Shown: one piece after another, positions 8,944 to 18,474 of the stretch
Layout of the letters: each line of letters begins with the position of its first letter
Numbering within the stretch: position 1 is the stretch's first letter
Origin: Myxococcus dinghuensis
GTDB lineage: Bacteria; Myxococcota; Myxococcia; Myxococcales; Myxococcaceae
Assembly: GCF_024198235.1 (NCBI RefSeq)
Contig: NZ_JAKCFB010000029.1
Location: 57,321 to 121,320 of the forward strand
DNA: 64,000 bases
Reading direction: 5' to 3'
Notes under the pieces: model-generated
Told to the model about the DNA's origin: nothing
What the model saw: only the letters and a program-made list of their open reading frames with translations
Database searches by the model: none
Made by a program: the position numbers and the translations under genes

Positions 8944-11900
8944 TCAGCTCGCCTGCGCCGTGCCTCCCTCCGGGTCCTCGCCAGTCTCGGCGTCGTCCTC
9001 CAACGCGTCCACGCCACGCGGGATGCCATCCACGTAGGTGACGACGTTGCCCGGCATCGCCGGCACGCGCGGGCCTGGCGTCACCACGCCCGTGAGGTTG
9101 AGCGGGTCCACGCCGGAGAGCTGGACCTTCACGCCCGAGGGCGGCTGGCGCCGCACCGCGCGCGCCATGTCCACCGCCTCCGGCAGCGCGAACTGCTCGC
9201 CGACGAAGCCCGCGACGAAACGTCCGCCGCGCACCTCTCCGCGAGCCTCCATGCGCCGATACACGAAGAGCAGCTCCCGCCACGTGGGCGCCAGCGCCTC
9301 GCGCATCACCAAATCGCGCCAGACGATGCCGTAGCGCTGGAGGAACAGCCGCGCCAGCGAGTCCAGCACCTCGTCCTGCGACTTCGGCTCGGCGGGCGCC
9401 AGGAGGCTCCAGCGACCGGGGCCTCCGCGCTGCAACAGCTTCTGACGCTTGCGATGCGCGGGGCTCTGCAACACCCGCAGGTTCTGCACCGCGTCCGCGG
9501 TGACGAGCCCGCGCGCGACCAGCTCCCACAGCGCGTCCTCGATTTCGGCCGGGAGCCGCCGCGCCCGGGACACCAGGTCCTGGAAGAAGCACGCGCCGCG
9601 GCGCTCCAGCACGGCCACCACGTCCTTGGCGGGCACGCTCAGGTCCGCGGGCGTCCAGACGTCGCCGTCCGCCAGCACCGCGTGGGGACGCGCCGCCGCG
9701 AGCATCCACTCCAGGTCCTCTCGCAGCGCGAAGGTCAGCGGCGCGTTGCGGGTGGGCGACGCGCGCGAGCGGGTGGGCGCGGGCTGCGGCTCCGGCGGCG
9801 TCACGGGCGCGCCGCGACGCGGACCGGGCACCGGCTTCGCGTCCTTCATCGTCAACCGGCCCCAGGCCACCTCGCCCGCGTAGCAGGCGCGCTCCAGCAT
9901 GTCCGGCGTGTAGCCGCGCATGCGCGCGGGGAGCAGGAAGCGCTCCCACGCGGAGGCCGGCGCCTCGTAGCCCTGGAGCAGCCGCACCGCCTTCACCAGC
10001 CCCGTGGAGCCTCGCAGCGCGTCCAGGTCCTCCATGTGGTGCCACCGGAAGAGGAAGCGCATGAAGTCCTGCGCGCTCAGCGGCTCGATTTCGCGCCGCA
10101 GCCGCCCCACCGTCATGCGGTGGATGCGCTGGAGCAGCCGCCGGTCGCACCACTCCAGGGGCGGCTTCTCGCCCTCCGCCAGCGGCACCTCCAACGGCCG
10201 GAAGTGGCCCCGCAGCACCGTGCCCTGCAGCTCGAGCTGGTGCATGGCCGCGTCGACCTCGTCCTCGGGCAGCACCGTCAGCCGGGCCAGCTCCGCGATG
10301 GTGGTGGGGCCCAGCATCTCCATGCGCCCGCGCACCACCTGGAGCACCGCCGCCTCGCGCTCCACCGGCCGGTCGTGCGCCAGCACCGGCAGCGGAGGCT
10401 GCGTCTCCACGCTGGGGAACAACACGCGCAGCGCGCTGCCCCGCTCCGCCGCCACGAGGAAGCGCCCCGTGGGCAACGTCAGCCAGGCCACCCGGCCCTG
10501 CGCGAACAGCGGCGTCTCCAGGCCGCGGGCGAACTCCGAGTCGCGCACCAGCACCCACTGCAACAACAGGTCATGCAGCTCGTCCGCGTCGCGCAGCGGC
10601 GGCGCGGCGTCCTCCACCACCGTGGCGATGGCGGAGGCATCCAGCGCGCCGAAGGCCGCCACGTCCTCGGCGGGCATGGCCCGGCGCAAGGCCACGTTGC
10701 GCACGCGGCGCTCCTCGGCGGGCGCGTCGTCGAGGAAGGTGTACGGCTGACTGTGGATCATCGCGTGGGCGAAGACGCTCGGCTCCGGCACGTCGCGGGC
10801 CTCCAGGCGGATGCGCCCGTCCCGCATGCGGCGCAGCACCTCGCGCAGGCCCTCGATGTCCATCGCCTCGTGCAGACAGTCGTCCATCGTCTGCTTCACG
10901 AGCGGGTGGTCCGGCAGCTCGATGTCCCCCCCGCCGTGGTTGTCCTGGCAGCCCACCTGCGCGGGGAAGACGGCGGCCAGCAGGTCCTCGCTGCGCGCGC
11001 GCTGGAGGTTGGGCGCCACGCGCTTGCCGCCCATCATCCGGTTGAGCGCGAGGGAGCGCGTGGCCACCCACCGGAAGCGCGTGCCGAACAGCGGCGACTG
11101 GAGCACCGCCTGCACCAGCACCTCCTCCACGTGCTCGGAGTGCAGGAAGTCGAAGATGTCCGCCAGCGGGAACGAGTGCTGCTCGCCCAGCGACAGGAGG
11201 ATGCCGTCCTCCGTCGCCGCCGCCTGGAGCTCGAAATCGAACGAGCGGCAGAAGCGCTTGCGCAGCGCCATGCCCCACGCCCGGTTGATGCGGCTGCCGA
11301 AGGGCGCGTGGATGATGAGCTGCATGCCGCCGGACTCGTCGAAGAAGCGCTCGGCCACCACCATCGTCTGGCTGGGCACCGCGTCCAGCATCTTCCGGCC
11401 CAGCCGCAGGTAGCCGAGCAGCGCGTCCACCGCGGGCGGAGGCATGCGCAGCGCCTTCTCCAAGAAGGCCTGCGCGTCGTCCCGCGCGAGCAGCTCCTCG
11501 CGCAGCCGGCTCACCTGGACGGACAGCTCGTCGGTGCGGCCCGGGGCCTCGCCGCGCCAGAAGGGCACGTTGGGCGCGGCGCCCCGTGCGTCCTCCACCA
11601 TCACCGTGCTGCCCATCACCCGCTGGATGCGCCACGCGGTGCTGCCCAGGAGGAAGACGTCTCCCGGCGAGGACTCCACCGCGAAGTCCTCGTCGAGCGA
11701 GCCGACCACCTTCCCCTCCGGCTCCGCCATCACGCTGAAGGTGAACGTGTCGGGGATGGCGCCGCCGTTGGTGAGAGCGGTGATGCGGACGCCCCGTCGC
11801 CCCTTGAGGCGCTGGTTCACCCGGTCCCGGTGCAGGTGGATGCCCGCGCGACCGCGCCGGTCGGCGATGCCCTCGGAGAGGACCTCCAGCACGCCCTGGT

Positions 11901-13281
11901 ACTCCTCCCAGGTGAGGTCGCGGTACGGCCACGCCCGCTGGAAGAGGCTGAACAGGGCCCGCTCGTCCCACTCCTCGCATGCGCACGCGGCGACAACCTG
12001 CTGCGCCAGCACGTCGAGCGGCTTCTGCGGGATGCGCACCGCGTCCAGGTCGCCCTCGCGCACGGCGTTGAGGAGCGCGGCGCACTCCACCAGCTCGTCG
12101 CGCGTCATCGCGAAGAGGATGCCCTTGGAGATGGCCGACTTGTGGTGGCCCGCGCGGCCCACGCGCTGGAGCAGCACGGAGATGGCCTTCGTCGTCCCCA
12201 ACTGCACGACGAGGTCCACGTTGCCCACGTCGATACCCAGCTCCAGCGACGCGGTGGCCACCATGGCCCGCAACTGTCCCGCCTTGAGCTTCTCCTCCGC
12301 GGCGAGGCGGATCTCCCGCGACATGCTCCCGTGGTGCGCGGCGACGAGCCCCTCGCCCAATCGCTCGCCCAGGTCGTGCGCCACGCGCTCGGCCATCTTC
12401 CGCGTGTTGACGAAGATGAGCGTGGTGCGGTGCTGGCCGGTCAGCGCCACCAGCCGGTCATAGACCTGGCCCCACATCTCGTGGCTGGCCACCGAGGACA
12501 GCTCCGCGTCCGGAATCTCCAGCGTCAAATCCCACGGGCGCAGGTGGCCCACCTCCACGCGGCGGCACTCCCGATGCGAGGCGCCCGTGAGGAAGCCCGC
12601 GATGGCGTCCAGCGGCTTCTGCGTCGCGGACAGGCCGATGAGCTGGGGCCGCACCTCGGTGAGCGCCTTGAGGCGCTCCATGGACAGCGTGAAGTGGCTG
12701 CCGCGCTTGTCGCGGGCCAGCGCGTGGATTTCGTCGACGATGACGGTGCGCACGCCCTTCAGCGTGGCGCGGGCGCGCTCGGCGGTGAGGTAGAGGTAGA
12801 AGGACTCCGGCGTGGTGATGAGGATGTGCGGCGGGCGGCGCACCATCTGCGCGCGCTCCGACGCGGGGGTGTCGCCGCTGCGCACCTGCACGCGCAGCTC
12901 TCCCGGGGTGTAGCCCTCCGCGCGGGCGCGGGTGAGCAGCTCCTCCAACGGCTGGAGCAGGTTCTTCTGCACGTCGTTGCCCAGCGCCTTGAGCGGCGAC
13001 ACGTAGAGCACCTGGGTGCGGTCCTCCAGCGTGCCCTCCAGCGCGAGCCGGAACAGCGCGTCGAGCGCCGCCAGGAACGCGGTGAGCGTCTTGCCGCTGC
13101 CCGTGGGCGCGGCGATGAGCACGTCATGCCCGGCCTGGATGAGGGGCCAGCCTTCGATCTGCGGACGTGTCGGCTCGCCCAGACGCTCCGCGAACCAGCG
13201 GCGGACCACGGGATGGAAGGTCGCCAGTGCCGGGTGGGCCGCCTGTTCGGTGGCGAAGTCGAGGCTGATCTGCGGAGCCAT
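8944..13281 (-). CDS. lhr: Lhr-type large ATP-dependent helicase
   Basis: 1445 aa from the ATG at 13279-13281, which has AGAGGTGCGC in front; an open frame continues upstream but without a better start. Superfamily 2 helicase motifs are clear: AAPTGSGKT (Walker A), VDEIHAL (DEIH Walker B), GLSATQ (motif III), TLIFVNTRKMAERVAHDL, VATASLELGIDVG, and QRVGRAGH (motif VI). The winged-helix and Lhr core region follows, then a long C-terminal extension (about residues 880-1445) as in full-length bacterial Lhr. These are 3'-5' helicases implicated in DNA repair. Length and domain order match the family. Single gene, minus strand. Confidence 0.93.
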   Translation of the reverse strand: MAPQISLDFATEQAAHPALATFHPVVRRWFAERLGEPTRPQIEGWPLIQAGHDVLIAAPTGSGKTLTAFLAALDALFRLALEGTLEDRTQVLYVSPLKALGNDVQKNLLQPLEELLTRARAEGYTPGELRVQVRSGDTPASERAQMVRRPPHILITTPESFYLYLTAERARATLKGVRTVIVDEIHALARDKRGSHFTLSMERLKALTEVRPQLIGLSATQKPLDAIAGFLTGASHRECRRVEVGHLRPWDLTLEIPDAELSSVASHEMWGQVYDRLVALTGQHRTTLIFVNTRKMAERVAHDLGERLGEGLVAAHHGSMSREIRLAAEEKLKAGQLRAMVATASLELGIDVGNVDLVVQLGTTKAISVLLQRVGRAGHHKSAISKGILFAMTRDELVECAALLNAVREGDLDAVRIPQKPLDVLAQQVVAACACEEWDERALFSLFQRAWPYRDLTWEEYQGVLEVLSEGIADRRGRAGIHLHRDRVNQRLKGRRGVRITALTNGGAIPDTFTFSVMAEPEGKVVGSLDEDFAVESSPGDVFLLGSTAWRIQRVMGSTVMVEDARGAAPNVPFWRGEAPGRTDELSVQVSRLREELLARDDAQAFLEKALRMPPPAVDALLGYLRLGRKMLDAVPSQTMVVAERFFDESGGMQLIIHAPFGSRINRAWGMALRKRFCRSFDFELQAAATEDGILLSLGEQHSFPLADIFDFLHSEHVEEVLVQAVLQSPLFGTRFRWVATRSLALNRMMGGKRVAPNLQRARSEDLLAAVFPAQVGCQDNHGGGDIELPDHPLVKQTMDDCLHEAMDIEGLREVLRRMRDGRIRLEARDVPEPSVFAHAMIHSQPYTFLDDAPAEERRVRNVALRRAMPAEDVAAFGALDASAIATVVEDAAPPLRDADELHDLLLQWVLVRDSEFARGLETPLFAQGRVAWLTLPTGRFLVAAERGSALRVLFPSVETQPPLPVLAHDRPVEREAAVLQVVRGRMEMLGPTTIAELARLTVLPEDEVDAAMHQLELQGTVLRGHFRPLEVPLAEGEKPPLEWCDRRLLQRIHRMTVGRLRREIEPLSAQDFMRFLFRWHHMEDLDALRGSTGLVKAVRLLQGYEAPASAWERFLLPARMRGYTPDMLERACYAGEVAWGRLTMKDAKPVPGPRRGAPVTPPEPQPAPTRSRASPTRNAPLTFALREDLEWMLAAARPHAVLADGDVWTPADLSVPAKDVVAVLERRGACFFQDLVSRARRLPAEIEDALWELVARGLVTADAVQNLRVLQSPAHRKRQKLLQRGGPGRWSLLAPAEPKSQDEVLDSLARLFLQRYGIVWRDLVMREALAPTWRELLFVYRRMEARGEVRGGRFVAGFVGEQFALPEAVDMARAVRRQPPSGVKVQLSGVDPLNLTGVVTPGPRVPAMPGNVVTYVDGIPRGVDALEDDAETGEDPEGGTAQAS

Positions 13282-13417
13282 GCGCACCTCTACGGACGTC
13301 GAGCCTGAACACAGGTACAGGCGAACGTCAACGCACGCTCGGGCGACCCCAAACAGTGGCGCCTGGTGGGGCTCGCCTGGCGCCTCTCCGGACGGCCTGG
13401 CCAATCCCTCCACTAGG

Positions 13418-14680
13418 ATGGAGCCCATGGACTCCCCCGCCCCGCCTGGAAGACACCACCCCTTCGTCCGGAGCGCCCTTCACGCCGGATGGCTCGCCCT
13501 GATGGGCCTGGGCATCAGTGGGTGCGCACCCTCGCTCACCGAGTCCACGGCGCGCGACGAGCGCGCACAGGCCACCGCGCCCCAGTCCCCTCGCGCGTCG
13601 TGCGTGGACGCCACGGTGCTCTTCATCCAGACCTGCCACCTCCTGGAAGGCGACGCCTGGGAGGACGCCGCGCGGAGCCTCGACCAGCTTCGGGAACTCG
13701 CTCCCCACGCCCCCGAAGTCCGTGTCCTCGCGAGCCTCCTGGAGCAGCGACGCCACGCGCCCGGCCAGTCGTGGCCCGACGCCTTCGTTCGCGCCTGGAA
13801 GCAGGCAGGCGCCCCCGACCTCCGCGAAGGCACCCTCCTCACGAAAGCCCCCGCCGAAAGCCTCGCCCCGGCTCGATGGACGGCGGCCTGGGAGCGAGCC
13901 CCCGATGTGGAGGCCCGCCTCGTCCTCGCGCTGAACGCCCCTCGGGAGCTTCCGGACGACACGTCTCGACAGTGGCTCGTCTCGCGCTTCGTGGACCTGC
14001 CGGGCCCGTACTTCCTGCGCGCGGCCGCCGAGCGCTTCCAGCGCCCAGAAGAGAAGCGAGTGCTGCACCCCCTCCTCCAGAAGCACAACGCCCCGCCTCG
14101 GGAGGAGATGCAGGTCTCCCTGCTGCTCCTGCTGGACCCAACGAAGCCGGACGCGCCCATCTCCCCCGCCGAGCTGTCCGAGCTGGAGCGCATCACCCGG
14201 CTGCCGGACTACCGGACCCTCTCACTGGCACGAGCCCATGCCGCGGCAACGCGGCTCCTGACCCGCGCCGGCCTCGAGCACCCCGCCCACGCCGCGTTCA
14301 TGGTGGTCATCGGCGAGCTGTTGCTGGAAGCGCCCTCGCGATTGAGTCAGCGGGTCCGCGCCTCGGAGGCCACGCTCACGCCCTCGGACCGGGCCAGGCT
14401 GGGGCACGTCTTGTGGAACCTCGGCGAGCGCATGGCCGCCGAACCCACGCTCGTGGAGCGGATGGTCGGCTGGGGCAAGATGAAGGAGGGCGCCGGACTG
14501 CTCGATGACGCCGAGCGGATGGCTCGAGCGGATGGCGCGCGACAGCAGGGCCTCCGGGTCCTGCGCGCCTCCCAATCGCTGCGCGTCGACGACTGGCCTC
14601 TCGTCGCGCTCCAGCGGGAGTGGCTGGACGCGACCGTGGCCGACGAGTGGACCCACCTTTCCAGGCTCGTCACCCCGTGA
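13418..14680 (+). CDS. Hypothetical lipoprotein, helical repeat-like
   Basis: 420 aa from the ATG at 13418, or 417 aa from the ATG at 13427. The N-terminus has a hydrophobic stretch ending GLGISGC, a lipobox, so it is an exported lipoprotein. The mature protein is Ala/Leu/Arg-rich and predicted helical, with early phrases like EGDAWEDAARSLDQLRELAPHAPE that read like TPR-type helical hairpins, but I cannot define a family. It is divergent from lhr (136 bases between starts), and its stop lies 7 bases from the stop of the TIGR02265 gene. Confidence 0.75.
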   Translation: MEPMDSPAPPGRHHPFVRSALHAGWLALMGLGISGCAPSLTESTARDERAQATAPQSPRASCVDATVLFIQTCHLLEGDAWEDAARSLDQLRELAPHAPEVRVLASLLEQRRHAPGQSWPDAFVRAWKQAGAPDLREGTLLTKAPAESLAPARWTAAWERAPDVEARLVLALNAPRELPDDTSRQWLVSRFVDLPGPYFLRAAAERFQRPEEKRVLHPLLQKHNAPPREEMQVSLLLLLDPTKPDAPISPAELSELERITRLPDYRTLSLARAHAAATRLLTRAGLEHPAHAAFMVVIGELLLEAPSRLSQRVRASEATLTPSDRARLGHVLWNLGERMAAEPTLVERMVGWGKMKEGAGLLDDAERMARADGARQQGLRVLRASQSLRVDDWPLVALQREWLDATVADEWTHLSRLVTP

Positions 14681-14687
14681 CGCCCGC

Positions 14688-15284
14688 TCAGCCGCCGTGC
14701 ACGGGCGTCGCGTCCCCCACCGGCGCCGTCACCGTGCGCTGCCAGGTGAGGCGGAACGTGGCCGCCGTGCCGTCGAAGGCCACGGGCTGGATGTCCACCG
14801 TCCCCGCGCCGGCCGAGCGCATCGTCTCCGCGAGGAAGCCCGCGGCGAAGTACGGGTCGTCCGCCAGCACGTCCTTCATCCACAGCGTGGCGGCGCCTTC
14901 CGTGGACTCTTCCATGCGCACCTCGTTGAAGTTGTTCCCCGCCCTCACGTTGTAGGGCACCCGCTCCAGCGTGCGGCGCGGCCCCAGGCGCGTGACGAGC
15001 GCCAGGCTGGCGCGCCCCACCGCCGTCTGTCGGAAGCCCTGGAGGTAGCGCGCGCCCAGCGCCAGCCACGCCTCCTTCGGCGGCAGCGCCGGGAACACGT
15101 CCCGCACCGCCACCCGGAGGAACGCGCGCCACTGCTCCAGCGAATACGCCGGTCGCAGCGGCTCCGACAGGTCCAGCCCCACCGCCTTGAGGCGCTGGCG
15201 CCCCTCGCGGGTGAGATACGGGCCCAGGGCGCGCACGAAGAGCGCTTCCACGGACTGCGCGAAGATGAGCTTCTCGGGGGACAT
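14688..15284 (-). CDS. TIGR02265 / DUF2378 family protein
   Basis: 198 aa. The pattern LIFAQSVEALFVRALG at the start, LRPAYSLEQW, LGARYLQGFRQTAVGRA near the middle and the closing beta segments (TAATFRLTWQRT) match the TIGR02265 (DUF2378) family, which is expanded in Myxococcus and related genera. Molecular function is unknown; no signal peptide or membrane segment is present, so it is probably cytoplasmic. It lies 66 bases after the stop of the histidine kinase gene on the same strand and may be co-transcribed with it, which would be a lead to function. Confidence 0.85.
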   Translation of the reverse strand: MSPEKLIFAQSVEALFVRALGPYLTREGRQRLKAVGLDLSEPLRPAYSLEQWRAFLRVAVRDVFPALPPKEAWLALGARYLQGFRQTAVGRASLALVTRLGPRRTLERVPYNVRAGNNFNEVRMEESTEGAATLWMKDVLADDPYFAAGFLAETMRSAGAGTVDIQPVAFDGTAATFRLTWQRTVTAPVGDATPVHGG

Positions 15285-15350
15285 GACCAGTAGGTGGCAA
15301 CGCCCCCCCGGAATGGCGACCCGGAGAACGGTGCGAACGTCAACCAGTCA

Positions 15351-16814
15351 TCATCTCGGCAGGCGCAGGGTGAAGGTCGTCCCCTGGTGCGCCGAGGAGT
15401 CCGCTGTCACCTCGCCGCCGTGGGCGAGGAGGATTTGTCGGGTGATGTAGAGCCCCAGCCCCAGTCCGGAGGGGGGTCCCACCTCGGTCTGCACGGCGCG
15501 CGAGCCCCGACGCCACGCGGAGAACACGTGCCGCAGCTCGTCGGCCGGAATCGGCGGACCCACGTTGTGGATGTTCAACACCACCTCCCGCGCCGTCCCC
15601 TCCCCCCACAGCCGCACCGCCGAGTCCGCCGGGCTGTACTTCAGCGCGTTCACCAGCAGGTTGCTGAACGCCTGCTCCAGCCGATCCATGTCCCACGCCC
15701 CGCGCCCGTCACCCACCACCTCCAGCGTCAGCACGCGCCCGGGGTGGCTCGCGCGCATCTCCTCCACGGCCCGCCGCGCCACGTCGAACACGTCGCACGC
15801 GTCCCGCACCACCGGCACGCCGCCGCCCAGACGCGAGCGGGCGAAGTCCAGGAGCTGGCGGATCATCCGGTCCATGCGCTCGGCGCTGGTGAGGATGCGC
15901 GTGGTGAGCGCCGCCTGCCGCTCGTCCAGGCCTCCCTTGCGCTTGAGCTGCTGCGCGGACATGGACAGCGCGTTGAGCGGATTGCGCAGGTCGTGCCCGA
16001 GCATGCCGATGAACTGCTCGCGGAACTCCTCCGCGCTGCGCTCCTCGGAGATGTCGCGGGACCAGGCCATCAACGCCGCCACGCGCCCGTCCGGCTCCAG
16101 CGCCGGGGACAGCGTGTAGTCGAAGTGCCGGAGCCCCTTCTCGCCGGGCAGGGAGATGGTGCCGCGCTGCACCTGGCCGGTGCTCAGCGCCTGCTCCACC
16201 GCGCGCGCATAGGGCGCCAGCGCGGGGTCCATCGCCTCGCGCTCCGCCAACGTCGCGCCCGGCTGGTGCAGGCCCTGGTCTCCCCGCGCCTCGTGGGCCG
16301 CGTGGTTGGCGAACAGCAACCGCCCCGTCGCGTCGTAGAGCGCGATGGGGTCCGCGGCGGACGACATCGCCAGCTCCAGGAGCCGGCGCTGGCGCTCCAC
16401 CTCGCGCGACAGCGTGAGGACCTCGTGCTCGGCCCGCCGCAGCCGCAGGAGCGCGTGCACCTGGGCCACCAGCTCCTCCGGGTCCGCCGGCGCCACCAGG
16501 TAGCCATCCGCGCCATGCGCCAGGCCCTCCGCCCGGTCGCCCGGCCCCACGGCCTGTGCGGACAGGTGCAGCACGAGGACACCTCGCGTGCGCGGCGACG
16601 TCTTCAGCAGCCGACAGACCTCCAGCCCGCTGACGTCCGGCAACCGCACGTCGAGGATGACCAGGTCCGTCTGCTCGTCCGCCAGCGCCAGCGTCTCCCG
16701 GCCGGAGCCCGCCTCCACCACGTCGAAGCCCGCGAGCCGCAGCACGCGAGACGTCAGATAGCGACTGGCGACGTCATCGTTGACGTTGAGGATTCGCGGG
16801 GGCGGAGAACTCAT
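15351..16814 (-). CDS. Hybrid response regulator-sensor histidine kinase (REC-PAS-HK)
   Basis: 487 aa. Receiver domain about 8-125: acidic pair ND-D near 12-13, phosphoacceptor Asp in VILDVRLPDVSG (about 53), Ser in LHLSAQ (about 83); the usual Lys position (DGYLVAPADP) carries Val instead, so phosphotransfer chemistry may be weakened. A PAS-like domain follows (AADPIALYDATGRLLFANHAA). The dimerisation helix carries the phospho-His in GMLGHDLRNPLNAL. The ATPase part shows FSNLLVNALKYSP (N box) and GLGLGLYITRQI (G box). No transmembrane segment, so a soluble kinase. The downstream TIGR02265 gene may share its transcript. Confidence 0.92.
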   Translation of the reverse strand: MSSPPPRILNVNDDVASRYLTSRVLRLAGFDVVEAGSGRETLALADEQTDLVILDVRLPDVSGLEVCRLLKTSPRTRGVLVLHLSAQAVGPGDRAEGLAHGADGYLVAPADPEELVAQVHALLRLRRAEHEVLTLSREVERQRRLLELAMSSAADPIALYDATGRLLFANHAAHEARGDQGLHQPGATLAEREAMDPALAPYARAVEQALSTGQVQRGTISLPGEKGLRHFDYTLSPALEPDGRVAALMAWSRDISEERSAEEFREQFIGMLGHDLRNPLNALSMSAQQLKRKGGLDERQAALTTRILTSAERMDRMIRQLLDFARSRLGGGVPVVRDACDVFDVARRAVEEMRASHPGRVLTLEVVGDGRGAWDMDRLEQAFSNLLVNALKYSPADSAVRLWGEGTAREVVLNIHNVGPPIPADELRHVFSAWRRGSRAVQTEVGPPSGLGLGLYITRQILLAHGGEVTADSSAHQGTTFTLRLPR

Positions 16815-16975
16815 GACGGGCCGGACCCTCTTCGTACCCGTGACTCACGCGTTGCGCCACCTTCATCCACTGACACGCGCCCCCTCAGGGGGCAGACAGA
16901 CAGCCAGTGGAACCGGCGCCGGGATGGGGCTTCAGGACGCTCCCGGAACCGGACGATTCGCGATAGGGAGGGCCC

Positions 16976-17941
16976 ATGCGTCCTCCCTGTCGTCCGCTGC
17001 CCGCGGATGGCCGCTTCCTGCAGGCCATCGCCCCTACGCCTCTCGTGCCCGTCCGACTGGACCCGGAGGGGCCCACCATCTGGTGCAAGCTGGAGTTCCT
17101 CAACCCCAGCGGCTCCACCAAGGACCGCATCGCGCGGTACATGCTGGAGAAGGCCTGGCGGCTGGGAGAGCTGTGCCCGGGCGGTGAGGTGGTGGAGGCC
17201 TCGAGCGGGTCCACCAGCATCGCCCTGGCGCTGGCCAGCGCGCAGATGGGGGTGCGCTTCACCGCGGTGATGCCGGAGGGTGTCACCGACGAGCGCGTGC
17301 TCACCATCCGCGCCTACGGGGGCGACGTCGTGCTCGTGCCCCGCTCCGAGGGCATGCGCGGCACCATCCAGAAGGCGGAGGAGCTGACGCGCGAGCGCAA
17401 GGCGTTCGCCCCCCGCCAGTTCGAGAACCCGGACAACGCCGAGGCGCACCGGGTGTGGACGGGACAGGAGATCCTCTCCCAGATTCCGGGCGGCCTCGTG
17501 CACGGCGTCGTCAGCGGCGTGGGCACCGGCGGCACCGTGGTGGGCCTGTACCAGGCGTTCGCGGAGGCCGGCTGTCCGGTGACGGCGTTCATCGCGCGCC
17601 CCATCGCGGGCCTGGGCTGCGACATCGAATGCTGCAGCTTCAGCCCCCGCGTGCCGGGCGTGGTGGACGGCATGTCGAAGCTGTACCGCGAGGCGGACAT
17701 GCCGGGCCGCGTGGAGCTGGACGTGTCGGACGACGCCGCGATGAACACCGCGCGCGCGCTCATCCGCCGGGGCTTCCCGGTGGGCCCGTCCTCGGGGCTC
17801 AACTACGTGGCCGCCGTGGAGGCGGCGAAGCGGCTGGGCCCCGGCGCCCAGGTGGTGACGGTGTTCCCCGACCGCATGGAGCGCTACTTCTCCACCGAGC
17901 TCATCCAGCCCCGCCCCGTGCCCGCTCGCGGCGCGGCGTAG
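16976..17941 (+). CDS. Cysteine synthase-family PLP enzyme
   Basis: 321 aa. Start ATG with GGGAGG five bases upstream. The PLP Lys lies in NPSGSTKDR; the substrate/phosphate loops are EASSGSTSIALA and VGTGGTVVG. That layout is beta-family PLP (CysK/CysM/cystathionine beta-synthase). The substrate loop reads SSGSTS rather than the TSGNTG of true cysteine synthases (compare the gene at 43990), so the acceptor or donor may differ. The Cys pair in CDIECCSFSP is also unusual. It is divergent from the REC-PAS kinase and has no biosynthetic neighbour, which favours a paralogue with a specialised role. Confidence 0.85.
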   Translation: MRPPCRPLPADGRFLQAIAPTPLVPVRLDPEGPTIWCKLEFLNPSGSTKDRIARYMLEKAWRLGELCPGGEVVEASSGSTSIALALASAQMGVRFTAVMPEGVTDERVLTIRAYGGDVVLVPRSEGMRGTIQKAEELTRERKAFAPRQFENPDNAEAHRVWTGQEILSQIPGGLVHGVVSGVGTGGTVVGLYQAFAEAGCPVTAFIARPIAGLGCDIECCSFSPRVPGVVDGMSKLYREADMPGRVELDVSDDAAMNTARALIRRGFPVGPSSGLNYVAAVEAAKRLGPGAQVVTVFPDRMERYFSTELIQPRPVPARGAA

Positions 17942-18026
17942 GGCCCCTCACGCGTCGACCTTCCGGGCAAGCCGGGCACCGGTACTTCACGGATGACGGG
18001 CCTCCGGGTGCACGGTGTCCGGAGGC

Positions 18027-18362
18027 ATGCTAGAAGCCCCTCCCGTGCTGCTGCGCATCTGGCTGTGCCTCAGCCTGCTGCTGTTCGCTCCGACGGGAGG
18101 TGGCCTGCTCACGGTCATCGCCGGCGCGACGGACACCGTGTGCACGCAGCAATGCCAGGACGATGACGAGCAGGGGAAGTGCGCCCCGGACTGCGCGGAC
18201 TGCACCTGCTGCGGTCACGTGCGCTCCGTCGCCGCGCCCACGACCCCGCCCCTGATGCTGACGGACGATGCTCGACGCGCGCCCGTCGCGTACGACGAGG
18301 ACACCCCGCCTTCGGTCGACACGGACGACATCCTCCACGTCCCCATAGCGCTCCTCGCGTAG
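18027..18362 (+). CDS. Small exported Cys-rich protein leading the RND efflux cluster
   Basis: 111 aa from the ATG at 18027; a GTG at 18015 would add four residues. A hydrophobic N-terminal segment (LLRIWLCLSLLLFAP) is followed by a short region dense in Cys and acids: VCTQQCQDDDEQGKC, then APDCADCTCCGH, eight Cys and one His in about 30 residues. Such a cluster could bind thiophilic or divalent metal in the periplasm. It precedes the TolC-adaptor-pump genes by about 110 bases on the same strand, so a metallochaperone or metal-buffer role is inferred from context. I do not recognise a named family. Confidence 0.6.
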   Translation: MLEAPPVLLRIWLCLSLLLFAPTGGGLLTVIAGATDTVCTQQCQDDDEQGKCAPDCADCTCCGHVRSVAAPTTPPLMLTDDARRAPVAYDEDTPPSVDTDDILHVPIALLA

Positions 18363-18407
18363 GCCCCAGCTCCCTCTTCTTCGCGAGTGACTCCAGGCGA
18401 GACGTGG

Positions 18408-18428
18408 TTCGCGCACAGCGCGCGCGAA
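18408..18428. repeat. Inverted repeat before RND operon
   Basis: Arms TTCGCGC (18408-18414) and GCGCGAA (18422-18428) are perfect complements around a 7-base spacer. They sit 47 bases before the GTG of the TolC-like gene, where an operator or RNA hairpin could act. In such GC-rich DNA a 7-bp repeat can arise by chance. Confidence 0.35.
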
Positions 18429-18474
18429 CACGCCCCGGCGCGACGCTCGCATCCCTTTCGCGAGGTCATCTTCC

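Noticed and set aside
9454..13308. 1284-codon plus-strand open frame
   Set aside because: Antisense shadow of lhr; composition is His/Arg/Gln/Leu-rich with no domain signal, while the minus strand has all helicase motifs.
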